Assembly: GCF_002943415.1 (NCBI RefSeq) | Contig: NZ_PTQZ01000002.1 | Coordinates: 10,967-26,049, forward strand | Length of the DNA stretch: 15,083 bases | Source: Amnimonas aquatica | Lineage (GTDB): Bacteria > Pseudomonadota > Gammaproteobacteria > Pseudomonadales > Moraxellaceae | Reading direction: 5' to 3' | Part shown: positions 1 to 7,509 of the stretch, piece by piece | Position numbering within the stretch: position 1 is the stretch's first letter | Layout of the letters: the number at the start of each line of letters is the position of its first letter | The notes under the pieces: model-generated | Told to the model about the DNA's origin: nothing | Seen by the model: the letters and a program-made list of their open reading frames with translations, nothing else | Database searches by the model: none | Translations under genes and position numbers: made by a program

Positions 1-1
1 C

Positions 2-2062
2 GAGGAGAAGGCCCGCCAGAAGACCCTGGAGCAGGCTCGTCGCATTGCCGAGGAGCTGGAGGGGCGCAAGGACGAAGGCGCCGCGAACCTGGCCGATACG
101 CCCCTGGCCCGCGGGCTGGTCGGTGCGGCCTATGAGGATTCGTTCGCCCGCGAGGATCGCGAGATCAAGCGTGGCGGCGGCAGTGCCAGCCAGCGCGGTG
201 CCAAGAAGGGACCGAAGCGTCGCGAAGAGCAGAATTTCCGTCCGGTGCAGCGCACGCTGACCAGCGCATTGTCCAGGAAGCACGGTTTCGAGAAACCGGT
301 GGAGAAGCAGGTGTACGAAGTCACCATCGGTGAAACCATTGTCGTCAGTGACCTGGCGCAGCAGATGGCGCGCAAGTCGCGCGACGTGATCCGCGTGCTC
401 ATGAAGATGGGCGAGATGGTCACCGAGAACCAGCGCATCGACCAGGCCACCGCGGCTCTGGTGGTCGAGGAGCTGGGGCACACGGCCAAGCTGGTCAGTG
501 CCACCGCCGTCGAAGACTCGCTGATGGACTCCATCGTGCATCACGGCGAAGCCGAGACGCGCGCGCCGGTGGTCACCATCATGGGCCACGTCGACCACGG
601 CAAGACCTCGCTGCTCGACTACATCCGCCGCACCAAGGTGGCATCCGGCGAAGCCGGCGGCATCACGCAGCACATCGGCGCCTATCACGTCGAAACGCCG
701 CGCGGCATGATCACCTTCCTCGACACGCCGGGTCACGCCGCCTTCACGGCCATGCGTGCCCGTGGTGCCAAGGCCACGGACATCGTGATCCTGGTGGTGG
801 CTGCCGATGACGGCGTCATGCCGCAGACGGCGGAAGCCATCGATCACGCCCGCGCCTCCGGCGTGCCGCTGATCGTGGCGCTGAACAAGATCGACAAGGA
901 ATCCATCGATGTCGACCGCGTGCTCAGCGAGCTGTCGGTGAAGCAGGTGGTGACCGAGGAATGGGGTGGCGACACCCAGCTGATCAAGGTGTCGGCGAAG
1001 ACCGGCCAGGGCATCGACGAGCTGCTGGAGGCCGTGTTGATCCAGGCCGAGCTGCTGGAGCTGACCGCCGTGTCCGACGGCCCGGCCCAGGGTGTGGTGA
1101 TCGAGTCCCGCATCGAGAAGGGCCGCGGTGCCGTGGCCACGCTGCTGGTGCAGAAGGGCACCCTGAAGAAGGGTGACCTAGTGCTGGCCGGCACGCTCTA
1201 CGGTCGTGCCCGCGCCCTCGTTGACGAAACCGGCAAGCAGGTCAAGTCCGTGGGTCCGTCCATGCCGGTCGAGATCCTCGGTCTGCCGGACGCACCGGGT
1301 GCCGGCGACGAATTTCTGGTGGTGGCCGACGAGCGCAAGGCGCGCGAAGTCGCCGAGTTCCGTGTCGCGCGTGACCGTCAGGTGCGCATGGACCTGCAGC
1401 AGGCCAGCAAGCTGGAGAACCTGTTCGCCAACATGGGCAAGCAGGAGGCCGCTTCGGTCAACATCATCCTGAAGACCGACGTGCGCGGTTCGCTGGAAGC
1501 GCTGATCGCTTCGCTCAACGAGCTCAGCACCGACGAAGTGCGGGTGAAGTTCGTCAGTTCGGGCGTCGGTGCCATCACCGAGTCGGACATCACGCTGGCC
1601 GAGTCCACCGGCTCCGTGGTGCTGGGCTTCAATGTCCGTGCCGACAACGCCGCGCGCGCCAAGTGCCAGGCCGATGGCATCGACCTACGCTACTACAGCG
1701 TGATCTACGAACTGATCGATGACGTCAAGGCCGCCATGTCGGGCCTGCTGTCGCCGGAGCGCCGCGAGAACATCGTCGGCATCGCCGAAGTGCGCGAGGT
1801 GTTCCATTCCTCGAAGTTCGGCGCCGCCGCCGGCTGCATGGTGCTCGAGGGCAGCCTGTACCGCAACAAGCCGATCCGCGTGCTGCGCGAAGACGTGGTC
1901 GTCTTCCAGGGCGAGCTGGAGTCGCTGCGCCGCTTCAAGGAAGACGTGGCGGAAGTGCGCCACGGCATGGAGTGCGGTCTGGCGGTCAAGGGCTACAAGG
2001 ACATCAAGACCGGCGACAAGATCGAAGTCTACGAAGTCCAGATCATCAAGCGCAGCCTCTGA
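2..2062 (+). CDS. infB: Translation initiation factor IF-2 (5' end outside window)
   Basis: IF2 is the GTPase that brings fMet-tRNA to the 30S subunit and promotes 50S joining. The reading frame is open from base 2, so 686 C-terminal codons are visible and the true start lies upstream. The first ~75 residues are charged and low in complexity, typical of the variable IF2 N-terminal region. A conserved IF2_N domain follows (about bases 300-510). The GTPase domain carries G1 GHVDHGKT at 584-607, GGITQHIG in switch I, G3 DTPGH at 722-736, G4 NKID at 884-895 and G5 SAKTG. Domain II and the C-terminal fMet-tRNA-binding domain complete the protein (end VQIIKRSL). A GTG at 245 lies inside the gene and has no convincing Shine-Dalgarno, so I do not take it as the start. 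rbfA follows after 18 nt, consistent with one operon. Confidence 0.98.
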   Translation, partial: EEKARQKTLEQARRIAEELEGRKDEGAANLADTPLARGLVGAAYEDSFAREDREIKRGGGSASQRGAKKGPKRREEQNFRPVQRTLTSALSRKHGFEKPVEKQVYEVTIGETIVVSDLAQQMARKSRDVIRVLMKMGEMVTENQRIDQATAALVVEELGHTAKLVSATAVEDSLMDSIVHHGEAETRAPVVTIMGHVDHGKTSLLDYIRRTKVASGEAGGITQHIGAYHVETPRGMITFLDTPGHAAFTAMRARGAKATDIVILVVAADDGVMPQTAEAIDHARASGVPLIVALNKIDKESIDVDRVLSELSVKQVVTEEWGGDTQLIKVSAKTGQGIDELLEAVLIQAELLELTAVSDGPAQGVVIESRIEKGRGAVATLLVQKGTLKKGDLVLAGTLYGRARALVDETGKQVKSVGPSMPVEILGLPDAPGAGDEFLVVADERKAREVAEFRVARDRQVRMDLQQASKLENLFANMGKQEAASVNIILKTDVRGSLEALIASLNELSTDEVRVKFVSSGVGAITESDITLAESTGSVVLGFNVRADNAARAKCQADGIDLRYYSVIYELIDDVKAAMSGLLSPERRENIVGIAEVREVFHSSKFGAAAGCMVLEGSLYRNKPIRVLREDVVVFQGELESLRRFKEDVAEVRHGMECGLAVKGYKDIKTGDKIEVYEVQIIKRSL

Positions 2063-2080
2063 GGCCGCCGGGGTAGTGCA

Positions 2081-2497
2081 TTGAGTCAGCGTACGCAACG
2101 TCTGGGCGACCAGATCCAGCGCGACATCTCCGGCCTGATCCGTCAGCGCCTGCGGGATCCGCGCTTGGGCATGGTCACCGTCTCGGCGGTCAAGGTCAGT
2201 CCGGACATGGGCTATGCCGACATCTACGTGACCATCCTCGGGCGCACGCTCGAGGAGGCGCCGGATGAAGGCATCGCCATCCTCAATGCCGCCGCCGGCG
2301 TGCTGCGCGGCGAGCTCGGCCGCGGCCTGCGCACGCGCATCGTGCCGCACCTGCGGTTCCATCACGATGTGGTGACGTCGCGCGGCAACCGCATGGCGGA
2401 GCTGATCACGCAGGCGGTCCGCGAGGACGCCGAGCGTGCCGGCGAGCCGCAGTCCGATGCCGTCGCGCCCGCGCCGGATGCCGAGCAGCCGCGCTGA
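2081..2497 (+). CDS. rbfA: 30S ribosome-binding factor RbfA
   Basis: RbfA is a small KH-type protein that assists late 30S maturation and 16S 5' end processing, and supports growth in the cold. The 138-residue product opens with [19 protein letters not shown], the typical RbfA N-terminus. It contains the [28 protein letters not shown] core and the later [17 protein letters not shown] segment. No in-frame ATG or GTG fits the family N-terminus, so I choose TTG at 2081, preceded by a GGGG-type weak ribosome-binding site near 2070. The C-terminal tail (about residues 120-138) is acidic and proline-rich. The gene lies between infB and truB, the usual gammaproteobacterial order, and truB starts 10 nt after its stop. 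Confidence 0.96.
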   Translation: MSQRTQRLGDQIQRDISGLIRQRLRDPRLGMVTVSAVKVSPDMGYADIYVTILGRTLEEAPDEGIAILNAAAGVLRGELGRGLRTRIVPHLRFHHDVVTSRGNRMAELITQAVREDAERAGEPQSDAVAPAPDAEQPR

Positions 2498-2507
2498 GAC
2501 CGGCCCC

Positions 2508-3470
2508 GTGAGCAAGCCGCGCCGACCGCGCCGTCCCATCGACGGCATCCTGCTGCTGGACAAGCCGGCGGGCCTGACCTCCAACCAGATCCTGCAGTGG
2601 GTCAAGCACCGCTACCAGGCCGAGAAGGCCGGGCACACCGGCAGTCTCGATCCGCTGGCGACCGGGGTGCTGCCGATCTGCCTGGGCGAAGCCACCAAGT
2701 TCTCGCATTACCTGCTGGAGGCCGACAAGGTCTACCGCACGCGTCTGCGGCTGGGGCAGAAGACCACCACGGCCGATGCCGAGGGCGAGGTCGTCAGCGA
2801 GCGTCCGGTGCCCGCGCTCACGCGCGAGTCGCTGGAGCCCGTGCTGGATGCCTTCCGTGGCGACATCCTGCAGGTTCCCTCCATGTATTCGGCGCTGAAG
2901 CAGGATGGCCGCCCGCTCTACGAGCTGGCCCGGGCCGGCATAGAGGTCGAGCGCGCGGCGCGTCCGGTGACCATCCACGAGCTGGTGCTGGAAAGCCTGG
3001 AGCCGCCGTTCGCCGAGCTGACCGTGTCGTGCTCCAAGGGCACCTACATCCGCAATCTGGTCGAGGACATCGGCGAGGCGCTGGGCTGCGGCGCGCATGT
3101 CGTCGAACTGCGGCGCCTGGCCGCCGGGCCGTTCCGCATCGAGCAGACGCATGACCGCGAGCGCATCGCGGTGGCCGAGGAGGCCGGCTTCCCGGCGTTG
3201 GACGCGCTGCTGCTGCCGGCCTGGTCCGGACTGGCGGACTGGCCACGGGTGGAGTTGAGCGAAACATCGGCGTATTATTTGCGCCACGGCAATCCGGTGC
3301 GCGCTGCGGGCGCGCCCGCCGATGGCCGGCCGGTGCTGGTTTTCCAGATCGGCGAGCCGCAGGCCGGGCCGGATGGCCAGCCTGTGCGGCACGAGGAATT
3401 CCTGGGGATAGCCGCCGTCAATGATGACGGCCTGCTGGCCCCGAAACGCCTGCTGAAAAGCGGCGTCTGA
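2508..3470 (+). CDS. truB: tRNA pseudouridine(55) synthase TruB
   Basis: TruB converts U55 in the T-loop of elongator tRNAs to pseudouridine and also acts as a tRNA folding chaperone. With the GTG start at 2508 the protein has 320 residues and begins [20 protein letters not shown]. The catalytic aspartate in [15 protein letters not shown] is then Asp48, the number it has in E. coli TruB, which supports this start. The later motifs [40 protein letters not shown] and [19 protein letters not shown] are all present. The C-terminal ~70 residues form a PUA-like domain. An ATG at 2436 in the same frame would overlap rbfA by 62 bp and add a low-complexity Ser/Pro/Arg leader, so I reject it. It is co-directional with rbfA upstream and rpsO downstream. 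Confidence 0.96.
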   Translation: MSKPRRPRRPIDGILLLDKPAGLTSNQILQWVKHRYQAEKAGHTGSLDPLATGVLPICLGEATKFSHYLLEADKVYRTRLRLGQKTTTADAEGEVVSERPVPALTRESLEPVLDAFRGDILQVPSMYSALKQDGRPLYELARAGIEVERAARPVTIHELVLESLEPPFAELTVSCSKGTYIRNLVEDIGEALGCGAHVVELRRLAAGPFRIEQTHDRERIAVAEEAGFPALDALLLPAWSGLADWPRVELSETSAYYLRHGNPVRAAGAPADGRPVLVFQIGEPQAGPDGQPVRHEEFLGIAAVNDDGLLAPKRLLKSGV

Positions 3471-3489
3471 GCCGGGATCATTTCCCGGC
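3471..3489 (+). other. Short stem-loop after truB
   Basis: A 7-bp GC-rich stem (3471-3477 with 3483-3489) begins right after the truB stop codon. No T run follows, so it is more likely an RNA 3'-end or processing structure than a full intrinsic terminator. A second small hairpin, GCCCC-ttgt-GGGGC, sits at 3517-3530. Confidence 0.4.
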
Positions 3490-3536
3490 AGCGGACGCGG
3501 CAGGCGGAAAGAACAGGCCCCTTGTGGGGCGTGTGG

Positions 3537-3593
3537 GCGCGGACTGCAGAGAGGCGCGGTCCGTCGCTGTTTTCATGGCCTCTCATGACGGAG
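3537..3593 (+). promoter_or_regulatory. Candidate S15 autoregulatory pseudoknot in the rpsO leader
   Basis: The leader can fold as an H-type pseudoknot. Stem 1 is CGGACT (3540-3545) with GGTCCG (3558-3563), extendable by 3 bp past a bulged T3564. Loop bases 3549-3555 (GAGAGGC) pair perfectly with 3578-3584 (GCCTCTC) as stem 2, crossed by a 3-nt loop. A competing hairpin, CCGTC (3561-3565) with GACGG (3587-3591), would break stem 1 and cover the Shine-Dalgarno at 3589-3593. E. coli rpsO is known to be repressed by S15 binding a pseudoknot that is in equilibrium with hairpins at this place. That this element works the same way is inference from geometry and position. Confidence 0.72.
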
Positions 3594-3600
3594 ATACATC

Positions 3601-3870
3601 ATGGCCCTCACGGTCCAGGACAAAGCTGCCATTGTGGCGAAGTTTGCACGTGCTGCCGGTGACACCGGCTCCCCCGAAGTCCAGGTGGCCCTGCTGAGCG
3701 CGCAGATCGACGATCTGCAGTCGCACTTCAAGGCGCACAAGCATGATCACCACTCGCGCCGCGGTCTGATCCGCATGGTCAACCAGCGTCGCACGCTGCT
3801 TGACTACCTCAAGCGCAAGGACAGCGACCGTTACAGCGCACTGATCCAGACGCTGGGTCTGCGCCGCTAA
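3601..3870 (+). CDS. rpsO: 30S ribosomal protein S15
   Basis: S15 is a primary 16S rRNA-binding protein of the 30S platform and contacts 23S rRNA in a subunit bridge. The 89-residue product matches the family's usual length. It carries the typical blocks [40 protein letters not shown] and [13 protein letters not shown], and ends QTLGLRR. The ATG at 3601 has CGGAG at 3589-3593 with a spacing of 7 nt. The 130-bp gap from truB allows a separate promoter, but I could not identify a convincing one. The structured leader suggests translational feedback by S15 itself. A strong terminator follows 11 nt after the stop, yet rpsO and pnp are usually partly co-transcribed. Confidence 0.98.
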   Translation: MALTVQDKAAIVAKFARAAGDTGSPEVQVALLSAQIDDLQSHFKAHKHDHHSRRGLIRMVNQRRTLLDYLKRKDSDRYSALIQTLGLRR

Positions 3871-3881
3871 GCGGAGCGAAG

Positions 3882-3913
3882 ACAGGGAGCGGCATGCCGC
3901 TCCCTGTTCTTTT
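3882..3913 (+). terminator. Intrinsic terminator after rpsO
   Basis: A 26-bp perfect inverted repeat (3882-3907, centre GCATGC) is followed by the T-rich tail TCTTTT. It begins 11 nt after the rpsO stop. In E. coli a leaky terminator sits between rpsO and pnp, so partial readthrough into pnp is plausible here. Confidence 0.9.
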
Positions 3914-3945
3914 CGGGGTCTGGTGCCCCGGTCACAGGATGTGAC
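3914..3945 (+). other. Two tandem small hairpins between rpsO and pnp
   Basis: CGGGG (3914-3918) pairs with CCCCG (3926-3930), and directly after it GTCAC (3931-3935) pairs with GTGAC (3941-3945). They lie between the rpsO terminator and the long pnp leader stem. Their role is not known; no clear -10/-35 pair is visible beside them. Confidence 0.35.
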
Positions 3946-3962
3946 AGCCCGTTGCCGCGGGA

Positions 3963-4015
3963 GAGGCTTCTAACACCTGCGATGCCGTTCGTGCAGCGCA
4001 ACTGTTAGGGGCTTC
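3963..4015 (+). promoter_or_regulatory. Long stem-loop in the pnp leader, candidate RNase III site
   Basis: Bases 3963-3975 pair with 4003-4015 over 13 positions, three of them G-T wobbles. After a small internal loop the stem continues with TGCG (3978-3981) and CGCA (3997-4000), then TGC (3983-3985) with GCA (3993-3995). In E. coli the pnp leader forms a long duplex that RNase III cuts, after which PNPase represses its own translation. Position between the rpsO terminator and the pnp start, and overall duplex length, match that model. Actual cleavage here is inferred. Confidence 0.6.
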
Positions 4016-4077
4016 CGGTGGCAGCAGTCGACATAAAAAACAGAGCAGAGGCGCCGCTGCGCGTCCCGGAGCAATAC

Positions 4078-6165
4078 ATGTTCAATATCGTTCGCAAGCA
4101 GTTCCAGTTCGGCAACCAGAGCGTCACCCTCGAGACCGGTCGCGTCGCCCGCCAGGCCTCCGGTGCCGTCGTCGTGACCATGGGTGGCGTGCAGGTGCTG
4201 GTCGCCGTGGTCGGTGCCAAGAAGGCCAAGCCGGGCCAGGACTTCTTCCCGCTGACCGTCAACTACCAGGAAAAGACCTACGCCGCCGGCCGCATCCCGG
4301 GTGGCTACTTCAAGCGTGAAGGCCGCCCGTCCGAAAAGGAAACGCTGACCTCGCGCCTGATCGACCGTCCGATCCGCCCGCTGTTCCCGGAAGGCTTCCT
4401 GAACGAAGTGCAGGTCACTGCCACCGTCATCTCCACCGACAAGCTGCAGGATCCGGACATTGCCGCGCTGCTCGGCACCTCCGCCGCGCTGGCCATCTCC
4501 GGCATTCCGTTCAACGGCCCGATCGGTGCCGCGCGCGTCGCCTACATCAATGATGAGTACGTGCTGAACCCGACCTACGAGCAGCTCAAGACCTCGGCGC
4601 TGGATCTGGTCGTGGCTGGTACCCAGGCCGCCGTGCTCATGGTGGAGTCCGAAGCCAAGGAGCTGAGCGAAGACCAGATGCTCGGCGCCGTGCTCTTCGG
4701 CCACGATGAAATGCAGGCAGCAGTCGAGGCCATCAACGCCTTCGCCGCCGAAGTGGGCAACGCCCGCTGGGACTGGCAGGCGCCGACCAAGAACGAGGCC
4801 CTCAAGGCCGCGCTCAAGGACGCCTTCGAAGCCCAGATCTCCGAGGCCTACACCATCCGCGTCAAGCAGGACCGCTACACCCGTCTCGGCGAAATCAAGA
4901 AGGCCGCCCTCGAGCAGTTCGCGCCGGAAGGTGCCGATGTCGATGCCGACGAGCTCGACGAGCTGTTCGAAGACCTGAAGTACCGCACCGTGCGCGACAA
5001 CATCCTGTCCGGCAAGCCGCGCATCGACGGCCGCGACACCAAGACCGTGCGTGCGCTCGACATCCAGGTCGGCGTGCTCGGCAAGGCCCATGGTTCGGCG
5101 CTGTTCACCCGTGGCGAAACCCAGGCGCTGGTCACCACCACGCTGGGCGGCACCCGCGACGCCATGATGATCGACGCCCTCGAAGGCAGCTACACCGATC
5201 CGTTCATGCTGCACTACAACTTCCCGGCCTACTCGGTCGGCGAAACCGGCCGCGAATCCGGTCCGAAGCGCCGTGAAATCGGCCACGGCCGTCTCGCCCG
5301 CCGCGGCGTGCACCCGATGCTGCCGGCATCCGACAAGTTCCCGTACGCCATCCGCGTGGTGTCCGACATCACCGAGTCCAACGGCTCCTCGTCCATGGCC
5401 TCGATCTGCGGCGCCTCGCTGGCGCTGATGGATGCCGGCGTGCCGCTGAAGGCGCCGGTGGCCGGCATCGCCATGGGTCTGGTGAAGGAAGGCGAGCGCT
5501 TCGCCGTGCTCACCGACATCCTCGGTGACGAAGATCACCTGGGCGACATGGACTTCAAGGTCGCCGGTTCCGCCAACGGCGTGACCGCGCTGCAGATGGA
5601 CATCAAGATCGAAGGCATCACCGAGGAGATCATGGAGATCGCCCTCAGCCAGGCGCACGAAGCCCGTCAGCACATCCTGGGCCAGATGAACCAGGTGCTG
5701 GCGCAGTCGCGTCCGGAAGTGAACGGCAATGCCCCGACCTACGCCACCATCCAGATCAGCACGGACAAGATCCGCGACGTGATCGGCAAGGGCGGCGCGA
5801 CCATCCGCGGCATCTGCGAAGAAACCAAGGCCAGCATCGACATCGACGATTCCGGCCTGGTGCGCATCTACGGCGAAACCAAGGGTGCCACCCAGGCCGC
5901 GCTGGCCAGGGTGCAGGAAATCACCGCCGAAGTCGAAGTGGGCACGATCTACGAAGGCACGGTGGCACGCATCGTCGACTTCGGCGCGTTCGTGAACATC
6001 CTGCCTGGCACCGACGGCCTCGTGCACATCTCGCAGATCGCCAACGAGCGTGTCGAGAACGTGTCGGACTACCTCAAGGAGGGGCAGGTGGTGAAGGTCA
6101 AGGTGCTCGATGTCGATCAGCGCGGCCGCATCAAGCTGTCCATGAAGGAGCTGACGGAAGTCTGA
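4078..6165 (+). CDS. pnp: Polyribonucleotide nucleotidyltransferase (PNPase)
   Basis: PNPase degrades RNA 3' to 5' by phosphorolysis and can add heteropolymeric tails; it is an RNA-decay enzyme of the degradosome. The protein has 695 residues: RNase PH domain 1 (with the [11 protein letters not shown] loop), a helical linker, RNase PH domain 2, a KH domain with VIGKGG at 568-573, and an S1 domain from about 619 to the end. The catalytic aspartates fall at Asp486 and Asp492 in [12 protein letters not shown], the same numbers as in E. coli. The ATG at 4078 has GGAG at 4068-4071 and gives the family N-terminus [22 protein letters not shown] at 4018 would add 20 unrelated residues and overlaps the leader duplex region. 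The protein ends right after the S1 domain and lacks the short tail present in the 711-residue E. coli enzyme. Confidence 0.98.
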   Translation: MFNIVRKQFQFGNQSVTLETGRVARQASGAVVVTMGGVQVLVAVVGAKKAKPGQDFFPLTVNYQEKTYAAGRIPGGYFKREGRPSEKETLTSRLIDRPIRPLFPEGFLNEVQVTATVISTDKLQDPDIAALLGTSAALAISGIPFNGPIGAARVAYINDEYVLNPTYEQLKTSALDLVVAGTQAAVLMVESEAKELSEDQMLGAVLFGHDEMQAAVEAINAFAAEVGNARWDWQAPTKNEALKAALKDAFEAQISEAYTIRVKQDRYTRLGEIKKAALEQFAPEGADVDADELDELFEDLKYRTVRDNILSGKPRIDGRDTKTVRALDIQVGVLGKAHGSALFTRGETQALVTTTLGGTRDAMMIDALEGSYTDPFMLHYNFPAYSVGETGRESGPKRREIGHGRLARRGVHPMLPASDKFPYAIRVVSDITESNGSSSMASICGASLALMDAGVPLKAPVAGIAMGLVKEGERFAVLTDILGDEDHLGDMDFKVAGSANGVTALQMDIKIEGITEEIMEIALSQAHEARQHILGQMNQVLAQSRPEVNGNAPTYATIQISTDKIRDVIGKGGATIRGICEETKASIDIDDSGLVRIYGETKGATQAALARVQEITAEVEVGTIYEGTVARIVDFGAFVNILPGTDGLVHISQIANERVENVSDYLKEGQVVKVKVLDVDQRGRIKLSMKELTEV

Positions 6166-6173
6166 TGTCCGGC

Positions 6174-6204
6174 GTATCAGGACGCCTCGCCGGCGTCCTG
6201 ATAC
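6174..6204 (+). terminator. 13-bp stem-loop after pnp
   Basis: A perfect 13-bp stem (6174-6186 with 6192-6204, loop TCGCC) starts 8 nt after the pnp stop. No T run follows directly, so it may protect the 3' end or terminate inefficiently rather than act as a classical terminator. Confidence 0.6.
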
Positions 6205-6383
6205 AGGTGTTGGTTCATGCGGTCTAAAAAAGCCGCTGGATGGCAGGACTTGCGCTTTAATCCTGTCATTCCTTGATGTTATCTTTTGTAAGCAACGTCG
6301 GCCTGCAAGCCGGATCGTTTGGTCCGCACCAAGAAAAACAGCGTTCAAACGAGAATAATAAATTCAACTCTGAGGAGACTGAC
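6205..6383 (+). other. AT-richer leader region before the lipoprotein gene
   Basis: This stretch must hold any promoter of the transport cassette, but I find no -35/-10 pair close to consensus. A weak 8-bp stem joins 6241-6248 with 6261-6268. An extended -10-like TGTTATCTT lies at 6278-6286 without a matching -35 element, and AATAAT occurs at 6354-6359. The strong ribosome-binding site GAGGAG is at 6372-6377. Confidence 0.3.
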
Positions 6384-7415
6384 ATGAGGGGCTCCCGCCT
6401 GCTCCGTCGCGGCTTTGCCGGTGCCATCATCGGTGCGTCCGTTCTGCTTTCGGCCTGCGATCCCCAGGCTTTCATCAGCAACCAGGCCCTGCGTTTCGTC
6501 GAGCGCAAGCTGGTGCCGCCCATGCTCAAGGACAACGATGTCGTCATGGCCTGCCAGTCCGGCGTGGCCACTGCGCCGCTGATCATGGCCACCGAGAATC
6601 TGGGTGCCAATGCTGACCAGCTCGGCACGCTGCTCTACACCACCGCCGGCCTGTGTGCCGAAATCGAGGCGACCAACGCCGAGCTGCGCTATCTGCGTGC
6701 CGCCCGTGCCGGTCAGGTCGAAGAGGCGCAGGACGCCCGCATCTCCCAGAAGCGCTTCGCCGAAATGGCTGCCCGCCGTCAGCTGGCCGGCTACCAGCGT
6801 TTCGTGCGCTACTACGAGAAGCGCTACGACATCAAGATTGGTGACGAGTGCTCCGACTTCTACAAGGACTTCGACGAGTTCGTCTACATGCTGGGCCTGG
6901 TCACCGGCCTGCAGGCCGTGCTCAACGACGTGATCGCCCAGCAGGTCGTCGGCGTGCCGATGGACATCGCCGCCAAGGCCGAGCGCGCGTTCACCTGCCT
7001 CGACAACAAGAAGTGGTGGGGTGTCCCGCTGGCCGCTCGCGCCGTGATCTGGAACGTGCTGCCGGGTGCCGATGAAGGCAAGGATCCGTGGGGTGCCTTC
7101 CAGGCCACCATGCAGCAGGGCGAAGCTGCGGGCATGCGTCTGCCGCACGCCATGTACGCACTGTCCGCCGCCGGCAAGGATGACCAGGCTCGCCTGCGTG
7201 ATGCCATCCGTCGCTTCGCCAACGTGCCCGAAGGCTTCAAGCCGAATGCCCAGTACCGCCTGGCTGACAGCATCGCTGCGCTGATCGTCACCACGCTGTC
7301 CGATCGCCTGTGGACCGAAGGTGCGGGCACCCGCACGCCGCCGGGCATGCTCGGCAAGTTCTGGGACGAGGAGCCGGAAAAGGCTGAAGGCGTCGATATC
7401 GGCGACCTGCTGTGA
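6384..7415 (+). CDS. Predicted lipoprotein, possible TatT-like TRAP accessory component
   Basis: I do not recognise this 343-residue protein with certainty. The N-terminus is a lipoprotein signal: MRGSRLLRR, a hydrophobic stretch, and lipobox LSAC with Cys25 as the lipidated residue. Asp26 at +2 is the classical E. coli inner-membrane retention signal. The mature part looks largely helical, with a charged segment at about 92-150, and carries four cysteines (57, 91, 156, 205). Residues ~165-290 (YMLGLVTGLQAVL, then a PWGAFQATMQQGEAAG segment and MYALSA) loosely recall the helical repeats of TatT, the lipoprotein partner of some TRAP transporters. I start at ATG 6384, behind GAGGAG at 6372-6377; an upstream ATG at 6273 would bury the signal peptide. 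Its position before a solute-binding protein and TRAP permease supports a transport role, but this is inference. Confidence 0.75.
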   Translation: MRGSRLLRRGFAGAIIGASVLLSACDPQAFISNQALRFVERKLVPPMLKDNDVVMACQSGVATAPLIMATENLGANADQLGTLLYTTAGLCAEIEATNAELRYLRAARAGQVEEAQDARISQKRFAEMAARRQLAGYQRFVRYYEKRYDIKIGDECSDFYKDFDEFVYMLGLVTGLQAVLNDVIAQQVVGVPMDIAAKAERAFTCLDNKKWWGVPLAARAVIWNVLPGADEGKDPWGAFQATMQQGEAAGMRLPHAMYALSAAGKDDQARLRDAIRRFANVPEGFKPNAQYRLADSIAALIVTTLSDRLWTEGAGTRTPPGMLGKFWDEEPEKAEGVDIGDLL

Positions 7416-7420
7416 TCTTC

Positions 7421-7462
7421 AGCCCGTTGCCGCACGTTCTCTGTGCAGCAACGGGCTGTTTT
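7421..7462 (+). terminator. Terminator-like hairpin between lipoprotein and binding-protein genes
   Basis: A 10-bp stem (7421-7430 with 7448-7457) continues through a one-base mismatch into GCAC/GTGC (7432-7435 with 7443-7446) and is followed by GTTTT. It lies in a 94-bp gap inside an apparent cassette, so it may act as a partial terminator or processing site. Confidence 0.75.
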
Positions 7463-7464
7463 CG

Positions 7465-7494
7465 TTGTGCTGTCCAGATCCGTTTTCATATAAG
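7465..7494 (+). promoter_or_regulatory. Weak candidate promoter for the binding-protein gene
   Basis: TTGTGC (7465-7470) and TATAAG (7489-7494) are 18 bp apart and sit between the terminator and the gene. The -10 box is good and the -35 box is poor. The predicted transcript start, near 7501, would fall within the GAGGA ribosome-binding site (7498-7502), which counts against it. Confidence 0.25.
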
Positions 7495-7509
7495 AATGAG
7501 GAATACCCC

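Noticed and set aside
245..2062. An internal GTG start giving a shorter IF2 form.
   Set aside because: No convincing Shine-Dalgarno precedes 245, and the frame is open further upstream with IF2-like sequence.
4018..4077. A 20-residue N-terminal extension of PNPase from GTG 4018.
   Set aside because: It lacks family similarity, begins at the edge of the leader duplex, and ATG 4078 has a good ribosome-binding site.
6241..6255. Sigma-54-like promoter TGGCAGGACTTGC before the lipoprotein gene.
   Set aside because: The GG and GC elements are 2 bp too close for the required -24/-12 spacing.
3970..6348. Very long minus-strand open frames opposite pnp and the TRAP permease (also 8520-10853).
   Set aside because: They are His/Asp/Gln-rich mirror translations typical of high-GC genes, have no family motifs, and oppose confidently identified genes.
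3945..7433. A 14-bp direct repeat, CAGCCCGTTGCCGC, at 3945-3958 and 7420-7433.
   Set aside because: One such match is about what chance allows in 15 kb of GC-rich DNA, and the second copy is simply the arm of a terminator.
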